A stretch of DNA of 64,000 bases from Bradyrhizobium barranii subsp. barranii (lineage in GTDB: Bacteria; Pseudomonadota; Alphaproteobacteria; Rhizobiales; Xanthobacteraceae): contig NZ_CP086138.1 of the NCBI RefSeq assembly GCF_017565645.3, positions 124,001-188,000 of the forward strand, written 5' to 3'. Shown piece by piece: positions 28,182 to 38,195 of the stretch. Each line of letters opens with the position of its first letter. Within the stretch, counting starts at the first letter, position 1. A program made the translations under genes and the position numbers. The notes under the pieces were generated by a model. The model was not told the origin of the DNA. It was given only the letters and a program-made list of their open reading frames with translations, and made no database searches.

Positions 28182-29580
28182 GAGCTATGGCGGAATCTGG
28201 GTGATGACGGTGTGAGGAAGGCGGCGTATCGAGGCGGGTGACGAGCCTGCCAGAACCTCTCGAGGAGAGCGATACGCCATGACCGAGACTACCAATGTTC
28301 TTGCTTTCCGTCAGCCGTCCGCGGTTGATGATCCACTGACCGATATCGTTCGTGCCGGCGCGCGGGACCTGCTTGCCAGGGCGATCGAGATCGAGGTTGG
28401 CGCGTTTCTGGCCAGCACGGCCAATCTGACGCTGCCCGACGGTCGAGCGCGCCTGGTCCGACATGGGCACGGTCCGGTGCGCGAGATTGCGACCGGCATC
28501 GGTCCGGTGGAGGTCGCTCGTCCCAAGGTCCGCGACCGCGGAGCGAGCGGGCCAGGCGACCGCCTCCGCTTCAGTTCGGCAATCCTGCCGCTATGGGCGC
28601 GGCGGACGAAGAGCCTGGATGCCTTGATCCCGGTCCTCTATTTGCGCGGCATCTCGACCGGCGACTTCCAGGAGGCGCTCTCGGCGCTGCTCGGCAAGGA
28701 TGCGCCGAACCTGTCGCCTTCGGTGATCGCCGGCCTGAAGGCCGATTGGCAGGTCGAGTACGAACGCTGGCAGAGACGCGATCTGTCGGCGCGTCGCTAT
28801 GTCTACATCTGGGCCGATGGCGTGTACCTGCAGGCCCGCATGGAAGATCACAGCGAATGCATGCTGGTGCTGATTGGCACCACGCCGGAAGGCAAGAAGG
28901 AGCTGATCGGCTTCCAGGTCGGCGTGCGCGAGAGCGCGCAGAGCTGGCGCGAACTCCTGATCGACCTGCGGCAACGCGGGTTACGGATTGCCCCGCAACT
29001 CGCCATCGGCGACGGCGCCCTCGGCTTCTGGAAGGCACTGGACGAGGCCTTTCCCGGCACGCGGCACCAACGATGCTGGTGCCATAAAGTGAGCAACGTA
29101 CTCGACAAGGTCGCCAAATCCGTGCAGGGCCCCATGAAGAACGACCTGCGGAACATCTATCTGGCCCCACACCGGGCCGAAGCTGAAACCGCGATCGACG
29201 TCTTCGTCGAGAAATACCACGTCAAATACGGACGTGCGGTGGAGTGCCTGATCAAGGATCGCCATGCGCTGCTCGCCTTCTTCGACTTCCCTGCTGAGCA
29301 CTGGATCCACCTACGCAGCTCGAACCCGATCGAGAGCGTCTTCGCCACGGTGCGCCACCGAACGGTGCGGACCAAGGGATCGCTGTCGCAACAAACTGCG
29401 AAGCTGATGGTGTTCAAGCTCATCGACGCCGCATCGAAGACCTGGCGGCGATTGAAGAGCACGAACCAGTTGCCGAAAGTCATCGCCGGTGTAAAGTTCA
29501 TCGACGGAATCGAAGTCATTCCGAACACTGAAAGCCACGCCGCCTGATCAGGCCGCGTCACCCAAAATCAGCCATAGCTC
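28182..29580 (+). mobile_element. IS256-family element (1399 bp)
   Basis: Terminal repeats GAGCTATGGCGGAATCTGG (left) and the complement of the right end, GAGCTATGGCTGATTTTGG. The element is flanked by the direct repeat ACATGCAGT (28173-28181 and 29581-29589), a 9-bp target duplication. It interrupts the dehydratase gene. Confidence 0.93.
28279..29547 (+). CDS. IS256-family (Mutator) transposase
   Basis: 422 residues. ALIPVLYLRGISTGDFQEALSALLG and YVYIWADGVYLQARMEDHSECMLVLIGTTPEGKKELIGFQVG (first catalytic D), IGDGALGFWKALDEAFPGTRHQRCWCHKVSNVLDK (second D and C..H) and SNPIESVFATVRHRTVRTKG (E) follow the family order. The frame is intact. Confidence 0.93.
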   Translation: MTETTNVLAFRQPSAVDDPLTDIVRAGARDLLARAIEIEVGAFLASTANLTLPDGRARLVRHGHGPVREIATGIGPVEVARPKVRDRGASGPGDRLRFSSAILPLWARRTKSLDALIPVLYLRGISTGDFQEALSALLGKDAPNLSPSVIAGLKADWQVEYERWQRRDLSARRYVYIWADGVYLQARMEDHSECMLVLIGTTPEGKKELIGFQVGVRESAQSWRELLIDLRQRGLRIAPQLAIGDGALGFWKALDEAFPGTRHQRCWCHKVSNVLDKVAKSVQGPMKNDLRNIYLAPHRAEAETAIDVFVEKYHVKYGRAVECLIKDRHALLAFFDFPAEHWIHLRSSNPIESVFATVRHRTVRTKGSLSQQTAKLMVFKLIDAASKTWRRLKSTNQLPKVIAGVKFIDGIEVIPNTESHAA

Positions 29581-29766
29581 ACATGCAGTACGATGGACCC
29601 GAAGGCGGTGCCTGACATGCGCGCATCGGAGATGCGCACCATATCCTTGACACCGGCCTGGGCGAGCTTCTTCGGAATGGGAAGGTAGCCAGCTTCCGGC
29701 ATGCCCGCCGCGTGCGGGCCTGCGTTCTGCAGGACGAGGATGTCGTCGGGCTTAACGTCGAGGTCC
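29581..29766 (-). pseudogene. IlvD/Edd-family dehydratase, middle piece
   Basis: The minus-strand frame reads DLDVKPDDILVLQNAGPHAAGMPEAGYLPIPKKLAQAGVKDMVRISDARMSGTAFGSIVLH. It holds the MPEAG and RISDARMSGT motifs of dihydroxyacid dehydratases and links the N-terminal piece at 36298 to the C-terminal piece at 28181. Confidence 0.87.
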
Positions 29767-29860
29767 GTAAGCGGAGCTTTTCTCCCATTTGATTGGTTTC
29801 GCTTCGGCTTTCGCTCTGCGATCCTTGGCTTGTCAGAGAGCCGAGAGGAGACTGAAGGCG

Positions 29861-30259
29861 ATGGAACAATCGGGGGAGGAAGCCGAAGCTGATGGCTTTG
29901 TGGGGAAGCTTACGCGCCGGACGCGTTCTGGAGGCCGGTTATGGTCTGCGGAGATCAAGGGGCGCGCTGTTTTCGAGAGCATGAAGCCCGACGCCCGGGT
30001 ATGTGATGTCACACGGCGTTATGGTGTGAAGGCCCAGCAGTTGACGACGTGGCGCAGATTGGCGCGTGCTGGCCGGCTCGCATTGGTCACGGACGACGCG
30101 GCGGATTTCGTGTCGATCGAGCTGAGCGATCCAGTGGCGTCAGGCAAGAGCGAGGGGCCCGTCGAGATTACGATTGGCAAGGTTTCGGTCCGCCTGGATG
30201 CGGACGTGTCGGCGGTGCGGATCGCGGAGATCGTGACTGCGATCGAGCGCGGCGCATGA
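29861..30259 (+). CDS. tnpA: IS66-family TnpA
   Basis: 132 residues with a helix-turn-helix (MKPDARVCDVTRRYGVKAQQLTTWRRLAR) and the C-terminal VRLDADVSAVRIAEIVTAIERGA typical of IS66 OrfA. The stop overlaps the tnpB start by ATGA. Confidence 0.85.
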   Translation: MEQSGEEAEADGFVGKLTRRTRSGGRLWSAEIKGRAVFESMKPDARVCDVTRRYGVKAQQLTTWRRLARAGRLALVTDDAADFVSIELSDPVASGKSEGPVEITIGKVSVRLDADVSAVRIAEIVTAIERGA

Positions 30260-30563
30260 TCATTCCGGCGCAGGGACTGCGGATTGTGCTTGCTGTGCGT
30301 CCTGTTGACTTCCGGTGCGGGCACGACGCGCTGGCCGGTCTTGTGCAAAACACGCTTGGGCTCGATCCGCATTCGGGCCTGATCGTGGTTTTTCGTTCGA
30401 AGCGCGCCGACCGCTGAAGATTTTGCTATGGGACGGCACGGGCCTCGTTTTGGTCTACAAGCGCCTTGGCCGCGATGGTCGTTTCGAGTGGCCGCAGATC
30501 AGCGACGGCGTCATGCATCTGACGCGCGTGCAGTTCGAAGCGCTGTTCGATCACCCATGTTGA
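30256..30563 (+). pseudogene. tnpB: IS66-family TnpB, frameshifted
   Basis: MIIPAQGLRIVLAVRPVDFRCGHDALAGLVQ...GLIVVFRSKRADR, then a stop; LKILLWDGTGLVLVYKRLGRDGRFEWPQ continues in the next frame. The copy at 62389-62697 has GACCGGCTGAAG where this has GACCGCTGAAG, so one G was lost here. The C-terminus ends FEALFDHPC where the recombinase module begins; IS66 TnpB proteins normally run on. Confidence 0.85.
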
Positions 30564-32638
30564 TGCCCCTCCTTGTTAGGCTGACAGATTCTTAGATCAA
30601 GTTGCGCGATGACGTGGTTTCGAAGGTCTCCGATGGCGTGAAGAACGGATGGTGTATTCGGGAAGAGATAGGCGCCGCTGGGCTGGCGATCAATTAGCAA
30701 ACGCTTGGTTCGGATCTGAACATAGAGCCAGTTTACTGGAATCTCGAGCCTTCGGGCCAGTTCGGGCGGGCTGAGGTATGAGTCGTCATGCTCCCATCGG
30801 CTGCGCTGGGCAGTTACCTTGATGGCGGCGGCACGACGGAGCCGCCCAACGGTGATAGGCAGCACCTTATCGGCGCAACGGGGAGAGCGGTGACCTTCCC
30901 GAGTAAGGATTGTGGCGATCTTGTCGTCTGGGACGCCGTCGCGAGCGAGCGTCAGAAGGCGTTCCCGCATCTCTGTGCCTCGCGTCAATCTGGTGACGGA
31001 GTTGACGCTCATCTTCACTTCGAGCTCCGTCACGGCGCCTCCCCGCCAGACGATCCTAGCCAGGGCCAAGTCGCGCTCACCGCGGTCGAGAACGACCTTT
31101 TCGATGAGACATCGCAACAACGCCTTGCGATGCGCATCCGAGATAGTCTCGTCACCCCATATCTGCGGGAGGCGGCCGGTGAGGCTGATGACCTTGTCGT
31201 TGAGCTCCTTGCTTATGGCCACTTGTGTGATGGCTTTGGGCGGCGTCTGTCGGGCAAGCGCCTCTTCGGCGGCGCGCACGTCGTTTAGCGCCGCTTCCCA
31301 TCGACGCTCGAGTTCCGAGGCGACCAACCGATTATCTGGATCAGCTCGGTTGAACTGCCGTTCGGCGAGCGCCGCCGTGTATCGCTTGCGCTCGAGCTCT
31401 CGTTCTGCACTGGAGCGTAGCGCATTGTTCGTCTGCTGCTGCACCCGGCGGGAGCGCGACAAGGCATCGAGTTCGGCCGGCGCTAGTGCGGTTAGGAATG
31501 CGTCGCCAACGGCTGCATCGATATGGGCGGCGCGGATGTGTTGGCAGGTTGGCTGACCTTCCTGGGTACGCAGGTGATTGCATACATATTCGCCGCCGCC
31601 CTTGTAGCGGACGTACATCTTATGGCCACATCGTGCGCACCAGGCAATGCCGTGGAGCAGGAGCTCGCCATTGCGAGGCGCGCCGCGGGTTTTGATGCGC
31701 ATGTATTCGGCTCGGTTATCTCTGATGACGGATCGGATTTTTTCATAAATTGGCCAGTCGATATAGGCTGGATATCGATCTTTAACGACGATCCGCCACT
31801 CCTCCATCGGCCGCGGAGCCTTTTGTGGCAGGGCCCCCTCCCGCTTCGGCGGCCGGAAGCGGGTTCGTCCATAGACAAAGGCGCCCGCGTATGCGGGGTT
31901 CTTCAAGATCGCCGCGACGGCAGCCAGCGTCGCGCGCGTCCAGCACAAATCGCCATATCGATCACGACGCGGCAGTTCCAGGTCACGCTCGTTCAACGCT
32001 CGCATGACCTTGGCAACGCTGCGCAGCTGCAGGAATAACTGGAAGACGAGACCGAGCCGCCCTTGCACGGCCATGTCGGGATCCTTAACGACCACACCGC
32101 TCGGGTCCCGCATCAGCCCGATTGGCAGCATAACCGCAAGTTCGCCGCGTTCGGCTTTGGCCAGCAGGCCGGCGGTCAGCCGGCTGCGGATCGTATGTAG
32201 CTCAAGCTCGGAGATCGAACCCTTCAGCCCGAGAAGCAACCGTCCGTTGGGAGTGCCCGGATCATAGACACCATCGCGGTCGGCGATCAGGCAGCCACGT
32301 AGACCACAGATATCCAGGAGCGGATACCAGTCGGTACAATTACGCGCCAAGCGGGTCACGTCGATCGACAGGATGAGTCCCACTTCACTCAGGCCAACAC
32401 GGCCAACGAGTTCCTTGAAGCCGTTACGCTGTGCTATAGACGCGCCGCTCAACCCGAGATCGGCATCAATCACGTCGATGGCCGCCTCACGCCATCCGAG
32501 TTCGCGGGCGCGCTGGCGAAGCGCGTATTGAAGGCGCAGGCTCTCCTGATTGCTTACGACCTGATGGGGCGTCGACTGCCGGATGTAGACTACGGCTTTG
32601 CGCGCCAAGTGGCTTGGTGTGACCAGCTCGGACTTCAT
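30551..32638 (-). CDS. large serine recombinase
   Basis: 695 residues. Resolvase domain at the N-terminus with catalytic Ser in VYIRQSTPHQV and the arginine motif IDVTRLARN; recombinase domain (LPIGLMRDPSGVVVKDPD...ILKNPAYAGAFVYGR); zinc ribbon CARCGHKMYVRYKGGGEYVCNH; coiled-coil region and a C-terminal DNA-binding part (YLSPPELARRLEIPVNWLYVQIRTKRL). Such enzymes integrate or excise DNA between att sites. Its last codons overlap the tnpB end by 13 bp, tail to tail. Identical in translation to the copy at 60314-62401. ATG at 32638 overlaps the upstream gene (ATGA). Confidence 0.92.
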   Translation of the reverse strand: MKSELVTPSHLARKAVVYIRQSTPHQVVSNQESLRLQYALRQRARELGWREAAIDVIDADLGLSGASIAQRNGFKELVGRVGLSEVGLILSIDVTRLARNCTDWYPLLDICGLRGCLIADRDGVYDPGTPNGRLLLGLKGSISELELHTIRSRLTAGLLAKAERGELAVMLPIGLMRDPSGVVVKDPDMAVQGRLGLVFQLFLQLRSVAKVMRALNERDLELPRRDRYGDLCWTRATLAAVAAILKNPAYAGAFVYGRTRFRPPKREGALPQKAPRPMEEWRIVVKDRYPAYIDWPIYEKIRSVIRDNRAEYMRIKTRGAPRNGELLLHGIAWCARCGHKMYVRYKGGGEYVCNHLRTQEGQPTCQHIRAAHIDAAVGDAFLTALAPAELDALSRSRRVQQQTNNALRSSAERELERKRYTAALAERQFNRADPDNRLVASELERRWEAALNDVRAAEEALARQTPPKAITQVAISKELNDKVISLTGRLPQIWGDETISDAHRKALLRCLIEKVVLDRGERDLALARIVWRGGAVTELEVKMSVNSVTRLTRGTEMRERLLTLARDGVPDDKIATILTREGHRSPRCADKVLPITVGRLRRAAAIKVTAQRSRWEHDDSYLSPPELARRLEIPVNWLYVQIRTKRLLIDRQPSGAYLFPNTPSVLHAIGDLRNHVIAQLDLRICQPNKEGHQHG

Positions 32639-33018
32639 GAGGGATCTCCGCCAAAATTGCGGCGACGTCTTCGACGATCTGGCGTCGGAGCGCGGGCGTC
32701 AGCGTCGACCAAAGATCGGCTGGATCCATGCTCATGTGCGTCGGGACAATCCGCTGTCGATAAAAGCTCGAGTAGAGCCTCCATACTCAGCTTAATCTGA
32801 TTTGCCTCTTGCTCATAATATTCGATTGCGGTTGCTTGAATCAGAAGACTGCTTCCTGCGCGATACTCAACTTCATACGAAGCGGGAATGCCTCGGCCTC
32901 GCTGACCGATCTTCCTAATCACTCGATATGAGCGCCCCCACAAAGGATGGTGGGGGTCCCCAACCTCGACCACCTCCGGAAATGATTCGTCAGACTCACT
33001 ATCAGGGACATTCCTCAA
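32635..33018 (-). CDS. DUF5372-like small protein upstream of the recombinase
   Basis: 127 residues; VVEVGDPHHPLWGRSYRVIRKIGQRGRGIPASYEVEYRAGSSLLIQATAIEYY fits the DUF5372 pattern (HP.HPL.GR). The stop overlaps the recombinase start, so the two are probably translated together. The arginine-rich C-terminal third overlaps an alternative frame starting at 32735 (MDPADLWSTLTPALRRQIVEDVAAILAEI), which looks more protein-like, so the real boundary between two small genes is unsure. Confidence 0.6.
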   Translation of the reverse strand: MRNVPDSESDESFPEVVEVGDPHHPLWGRSYRVIRKIGQRGRGIPASYEVEYRAGSSLLIQATAIEYYEQEANQIKLSMEALLELLSTADCPDAHEHGSSRSLVDADARAPTPDRRRRRRNFGGDPS

Positions 33019-33103
33019 TCCCCTCGTTTGAAGGGCTGAACTGGAAGCGAGTGGGCGAACGGATTGTCGCGACGCCAGCTGCGGCGAACTGACTCAGATG
33101 GGG

Positions 33104-34505
33104 TATTCGGCCTGTTGCTGAGCCCCGCGTTAGCAGGGTGCTGCGCTTCAGGTTGATGATAAACGTGGTCTGTTTTCGAACAGCCACAAGCATCAGACGG
33201 AGAAGCGCAGCATGAAACATTACGCTGGACTGGACGTGTCGGTCAAAGAGACGTCCCTGTGCATTGTCGACGAAACGGGCCGCATTTGCCGGGAAGCGAA
33301 GTTGGTGAGTCACCCGGACGATCTTCTTGCTGCACTCAACGATCCGATTTGGCGGTTTGATCGGATTGGGCTCGAGGCTGGACCGCTGTCGCAATGGCTG
33401 TTCAGCGGGCTGGCGGAGGCTGGCCTGCCGGTAATCTGCATCGAGACGCGACATGCCAAGGCGTTCCTCAAGGCGCAGGTGAACAAGAGCGACCGCAATG
33501 ATGCGCGTGGCATTGCGCAGATGATGCGCGTCGGCTTGTTCCGGCCTGTCCACGTCAAGACCCTGATCAGCCAAAAGCGACGGGTCCTGCTTGCCGGTCG
33601 CAAGCTGCTTCAGGAGAAGGCCATTGCCATCGAGAATGACATTCGTGGGCTGTTACGCAACTTCGGCTTGAAGGTCGGAATTGTGGGGGTGATCGGCTTT
33701 GAACAACGTATCCACGAACTCGTCGGCGGTCAGCCGGAGCTGGCCGAACTCATGGAACCGCTTCTCGTCGCCCGACGCGTTTTACGCGAACAGTTCACAC
33801 AACTGCATCGCAAAGTGCTTCTACTTGCCCGGGAAAGCGAGGTCTGTCGTCGGTTGATGACGATCCCTGGTGTCGGCCCCGTCACGTCGCTGGCCTTTAT
33901 CAGCACGATCGACGTTCCCGCCCGCTTCAAGAGTTCGAAAGCCGTCGGGCCGTCCCTTGGATTGACGCCAGTTCTCAACCAGTCCGGCGAAAGCCACCGC
34001 ATCGGCCGGATTTCGCTGTGCGGTGATGAAGCCATGCGAGCGCTACTCTATGAGGCCGCACAGGTCATGCTGACGCGGGTGCAGAAATGGTCCTGGCTCA
34101 AGGCGTGGGCCATGCAGATCGCCAAACGACGCGGGCAGCAGAAGGCGATCGTCGCTTTGGCGCGGCGGCTCGCCGTCATCATGCACCGCATGTGGAGCGA
34201 CGGAACGGAATTCCGCTGGACACGGGAGGCCACGCCCGCGGCACAATAGTGCGACGCGCGGTCCACGCACCCGTTGTTTAGCGGGAGGAGGTCCCTCGCG
34301 GGACGATGGACGAGATGAGTTCGCTTTGGGCTCTTGTACGGTCGCGTCCTTGCGATCAGCACGCGAGTCAGATTGTTCCGTCTCGTTCTACTGATCCCAT
34401 GCTGGGAGAGCCATACGGCTGATCCCGAAGAGAAGCACGGCCCCGCGAGCGGTACCGAACCCAAGGAGGCACCCAATCAAGCCCTTGACTAAATCCGGCC
34501 GAATA
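33104..34505 (+). mobile_element. IS110-family (IS1111-like) element
   Basis: TATTCGGCC (33104-33112) and GGCCGAATA (34497-34505) form a 9-bp inverted repeat. Comparison with the other recombinase/IS66 copy (59803-59934), which lacks it, shows the element was inserted between the recombinase module and tnpC; there the sequence runs straight from GACTCAG to ACCCGACAACC. Confidence 0.75.
33212..34249 (+). CDS. IS110-family transposase
   Basis: 345 residues. N-terminal DEDD RuvC-like domain (YAGLDVSVKETSLCIVDETG, IGLEAGPLSQWL, CIETRHAK, NKSDRNDARGIAQMMR) and C-terminal transposase_20 domain (LMTIPGVGPVTSLAFISTID...GLTPVLNQSGE). The frame is intact. It is closely similar to the broken copy at 56651-58544. 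Confidence 0.92.
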   Translation: MKHYAGLDVSVKETSLCIVDETGRICREAKLVSHPDDLLAALNDPIWRFDRIGLEAGPLSQWLFSGLAEAGLPVICIETRHAKAFLKAQVNKSDRNDARGIAQMMRVGLFRPVHVKTLISQKRRVLLAGRKLLQEKAIAIENDIRGLLRNFGLKVGIVGVIGFEQRIHELVGGQPELAELMEPLLVARRVLREQFTQLHRKVLLLARESEVCRRLMTIPGVGPVTSLAFISTIDVPARFKSSKAVGPSLGLTPVLNQSGESHRIGRISLCGDEAMRALLYEAAQVMLTRVQKWSWLKAWAMQIAKRRGQQKAIVALARRLAVIMHRMWSDGTEFRWTREATPAAQ

Positions 34506-34559
34506 GAGAAGACCCGACAACCTGTTTCGCGCGGGGCTTTGGGATGATAGCTTGCGGAT

Positions 34560-36185
34560 GTGCCGCCGTCCCCCTTTGATCCCGCCCGTCTTGCAGCGCT
34601 GCCCGCCGATTTGCGCGCGCTCTTCCGCGCGCAGGAAGCGATGATTGAAGCCGAGCGTCGTCGCGCAGACGATGAATGCTCGGCGCGCCTTCATGTCGAG
34701 AGTGAACTGGCTGCGTCCAAAGAGAGCGTCGAACGCCTCGAACTGCTCGTGAAGGAGTACGAGCGCGCACGTTTCGGTAAACGCTCGGAGAAGTTCAATC
34801 CCGATCAGATGCAACTGGTTCTCGAGGACATCGAGATTGCCATCGCCGAAGTCCAGGAACGCCAGGACGATCGTGCGCGCCGCGCCGGCACGGCGCCGTC
34901 CAGCCGCCGGACCAGGCGCGCTGCCCGTGCCTTTCCCGCGCACCTGCCGCGCATCGAGCAGGTGATCGAACCCGAGAACCTCGAGTGTCCCTGCGGCTGC
35001 GGCCGGATGGTCCAGATCGGCGAGGATCGCTCCCGCCGTCTCGATGTCATGGCCGCCCAGTATCGTGTGATCGAGACGGTGCGACCGCGCTACGCCTGCG
35101 CAAAGGGCTGCACCGGTGTTGCTCAGGCGCCGGCGCCCGCCCATCTCGTGGAGGGTGGCATCCCCACCGAGGCGCTGCTGGCGCAGGTGGCGGTCGCCAA
35201 GTTCAGCGAGCACATGCCACTCTATCGTCAGTCGCAGGTTCTGGCTCGGCATGGCATCTTCATCGATCGCGCCGTTCTGGCAGACTGGATGGGAACGGTC
35301 GCCTTCCACCTCGCGCCGCTGGTCGAGCGCATGAGCGTCGTGATGAAGCAATCGGGCCGCTTGTTCATAGACGAGACCAGGGCGCCTGTGCTCGATCCGG
35401 GCCGGGGCCGAACGAAGACCGGCTATCTGTGGGCTGTCCTGCGCGACGATCGCGGCCACGGCGGCGCTGATCCACCAATCGTGGTCTACCACTACGCGCC
35501 AGGACGCGGTGGTGACCATGCTGAGCGCATCCTCGAGGGCTTCGACGGCATCCTTCAGGTCGACGGATACCAGGGCTATCATCGGCTCGCACGGCCCAAG
35601 CGCAAAGGCGGCGTGCCGCTGCGGCTGGCCGCATGTTGGTCCCACTCAAGGCGCAAGATCATCGCAGCGACTCCGAAAGCCGGCTCACCCATCGCCGAAG
35701 CCGTTCTCGCGCGCATCGCCGCACTCTATGCGATCGAGAAGGAGATCCGTGGCGCCGACGCCCCGGCTCGGCAAACGACCCGTAACGAGCGATCACGGCC
35801 GCTCGTCGCTGAACTCGAGAGGTTTCTGCGCGAGCAAGCCGCTCGCCTGTCGCCGGGCAGCGAGATGGGCAAGGCGATCGCCTATCTCCTGAACCATTGG
35901 GATGGCTTCACCTTGTTTCTCGACGATGGTTGCGTTGAGATGGACACCAATCCCGTCGAAAATCGTCGTGACCAGCAAATAAACTATTTTTACGCGTCAG
36001 AGTCAGCGGCCTGATTTGAAGGTGGTCGTTCATGGGCGCGCATAGCTTCGCTCATCGCCACCTGCAAAATCAACAGCGTGGAGCCCTACGTCTGGATGAA
36101 AGCGACGCTCAAAGCGATCGCAACCGGTCACCCGCAGTCCCGGATCGACGAGCTCCTGCCCTGGTCGTTCGGCCGCACCTCGTAA
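34560..36185 (+). pseudogene. tnpC: IS66-family transposase TnpC, interrupted near the C-terminus
   Basis: From GTG at 34560: coiled-coil N-terminus, zinc-finger motif LECPCGCGRMVQIGEDRS, DDE core (FIDETRAPVLDPGRGRTKTGYLW, GILQVDGYQGYHRL, DTNPVENR). After ENR the next 54 nt are AT-rich, unrelated to IS66 and contain an in-frame stop (36012-36014); then GGRSWARIASLIATCKINSVEPYVWMKATLKAIATGHPQSRIDELLPWSFGRTS resumes in the same frame to 36185. So the transposase is probably inactive unless readthrough occurs. Confidence 0.85.
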
Positions 36186-36297
36186 TTCTCCGTCGTTGCC
36201 GCCTCCATACCCCCCGCCAACGATTTGCAAACACGTTGATCAACAGACTGCAATCCCCACGCCAAACCTTTGCGAATGGGACGCGAACGTCGCTTAC

Positions 36298-37575
36298 CGA
36301 GGTCCGGATCGTCGATGCGACGCGACAGATCCTCCAGACCCGTAAAGACAACCGCGCGCCCTTCGGATTCGAAAAGAGAGGGGGTGGCGGCCGCGCGTTT
36401 GAAGATTGCACCGTCCGGCGCCAGGCTGCCTGTCAGCGTGACCAGGCCGCCGAGCGGGGAAACGGGATCGTCGAATGCCCGGATCACCTTGCGGTCGATC
36501 CAGCCGACCGGCTCGTCGAGGCGCTCGGCCAGAGTGCGCCTTCGATATCGATGGTGTCGAGATGGAGCAGCGGCCGCAGTTCGCGCAGCAGCGCGCCCAT
36601 GCCTCCGGCGGCATGGAAGTCTTCCATATAGCCCTCGCCCACAGGCTTGAGGTCGACGAGCACCGGTGTCTCGTCCGAAATTTGGTTGAAGCGCTCGTAG
36701 GGAATGCGGATGCCGAGCCGGCCGGCGATGGCGGTGAGATGCACGATGGCGTTGGTGGACCCGCTGATCGCCATCAGAACCCGGACCGCGTTCTCAACCG
36801 ATTTCTGCGTGATCACATCGCGGGGCGTGATCTTGGTCTCGATCAGGCGCACGGCAGCCTTGCCGGTCTCCTCAGCCGCCACGAGGCGGTCGGAATGGAC
36901 GGCTGGGATCGCGGCGGTGCCCGGCAGAGACATGCCAAGCGCCTCGGCGATGCAGGCCATGGTCGAGGCCGTCCCCATCACCGCGCAGGTGCCGGCCGTC
37001 ACCGAAAGCCGTCCCTCCACTGTATTGATCTCCTCAGAATCGACCGAGCCGGCTCGGTACTTCGCCCGAAAGCCGCGGCAATCCGTGCAGGCGCCAAGCC
37101 GCTGCCCCTTGTGGCGGCCGGTGGACATCGGACCGGTCACAACTTGGATGGCCGGCAGCCCCGCCGAGGCTGCACCCATCAGTTGCGCTGGCACCGTCTT
37201 ATCGCAGCCGCCGGTCAGCACAACTGCGTCCATCGGCTGGGCACCGATCATCTCCTCGGTGTCCATGGCCATCAGGTTCCGGTACATCATCGAGGTCGGG
37301 TTGAGGAACACTTCCCCGAGCGATACCGTCGGGAAAGGCCGCGGCAGCGCGCCCGCCGCGAGCACGCCGCGAGACACCGCCTCCACCAGGTCAGGCATGT
37401 AGCGGTGACAATTGTTGAAGCCCGATGGCGTCATGGCGATGCCGACGATCGGCTTGTTGAGCAGATCGCGCGAGATGCCCATCGAGCGCGCGAAGGAGCG
37501 GCGCAGGAAACCTGCGAAATCCTTATCGCCGTAATTCGTGAGACCGCGGTTGAGTCCATGTGGCTCGCTCGTCAT
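36298..37575 (-). pseudogene. IlvD/Edd-family dehydratase, N-terminal piece, frameshifted
   Basis: Starts at ATG 37575: MTSEPHGLNRGLTNYGDKDFAGFLRRSF. VVLTGGCDKTVPAQLMGA and GACTDCRG carry the iron-sulfur cluster cysteines. At ~36548 one base is missing after GAAGGC, shifting the frame; the protein resumes as VIRAFDDPVSPLGGLVTLTGSLAPDGAIFK...GRAVVFTGLEDLSRRIDDPDL up to the IS66 insertion. With the pieces at 29581 and 27902 it makes one ~580-residue sugar-acid dehydratase. Confidence 0.9.
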
Positions 37576-37829
37576 TCAATACTCCGAGGTTTTCAAGTAG
37601 ACTTGGCCAAACATGATTGAACGCGAGGCCGGCCAAACGCTTTCGCGCCGACCCAATCGAATGTCGGCGACGAAATCGATTAGTGCGCTGTCAGTTTAGC
37701 TGGATGCTGCTCTTCTTGTGCACCCAGCGTTCGACCTGCCGAAGACCTGTGTATGGCAGTTGCTGCGCCAAGAACCACTGATACTCCTTGCTCCGAGTAG
37801 TCTGGCCGTGAAAGCCCCTCTTGTGACCG

Positions 37830-38195
37830 CGCTCGCACGAGCCCTTCATCCGCTATGACCGCAATGTGGTCGCAGGAAAGATGGCAGATGAATATCTGCG
37901 TCTACACGGGGTGCGTCCGAAAGTACATTTCGAGTTGGATGGTATCGAACAGATCGCGAAACTGGTGGCGGAAGGATTAGGCGTTTCCGTGCTTCCGGAC
38001 TGGCCCGTCATCGGATCGCCGGATCCAAAGCTCAGACGTTGGCGGCTCCCATCGCCGTGCCCAGCGCGACGCGTCGGAATGACGTGGCTGCGCGCCTCGG
38101 TTCGCTCTCAATTGGCCGAGGAATTTGCAAAGGTCGCCTCTAGCGAGCGGTCGAACGACCGGAAAAAGAACGAAAATAGATCGCGAACACGATGA
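37830..38195 (+). pseudogene. LysR-family regulator, C-terminal fragment
   Basis: EPFIRYDRNVVAGKMADEYLRLHGVRPKVHFELDGIEQIAKLVAEGLGVSVLPDWPVIGSPDPKLRRWRLP...RRVGMTWLRASVRSQLAEEFAKVA is the effector-binding C-terminus of LysR regulators. A TGA precedes it in frame at ~37822 and the DNA-binding N-terminus is absent. It lies divergent to the dehydratase gene and may have regulated it. Confidence 0.7.

Larger units (their letters stand above)
29767..36297 (+). mobile_element. IS66-family composite carrying a serine-recombinase module and an IS110-type element
   Basis: Outer ends GTAAGCG (29767) and CGCTTAC (to 36297) match IS66 termini, and both sides carry the 8-bp repeat CGAGGTCC (29759-29766 and 36298-36305). 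Inside are tnpA, tnpB, an opposite-strand DUF5372-like gene plus large serine recombinase, an IS110-type element and tnpC. It therefore entered the dehydratase gene as one IS66 unit, with the other elements nested in it. Confidence 0.88.

Noticed and set aside
28591..29170. Antisense frames within the IS256 transposase at 28571-29170
   Set aside because: Shadow frames of a high-GC transposase gene.
30551..33018. Phage-type integrated prophage around the serine recombinase
   Set aside because: Only the recombinase and one small gene lie between IS66 tnpB and tnpC; no phage structural or replication genes are present.
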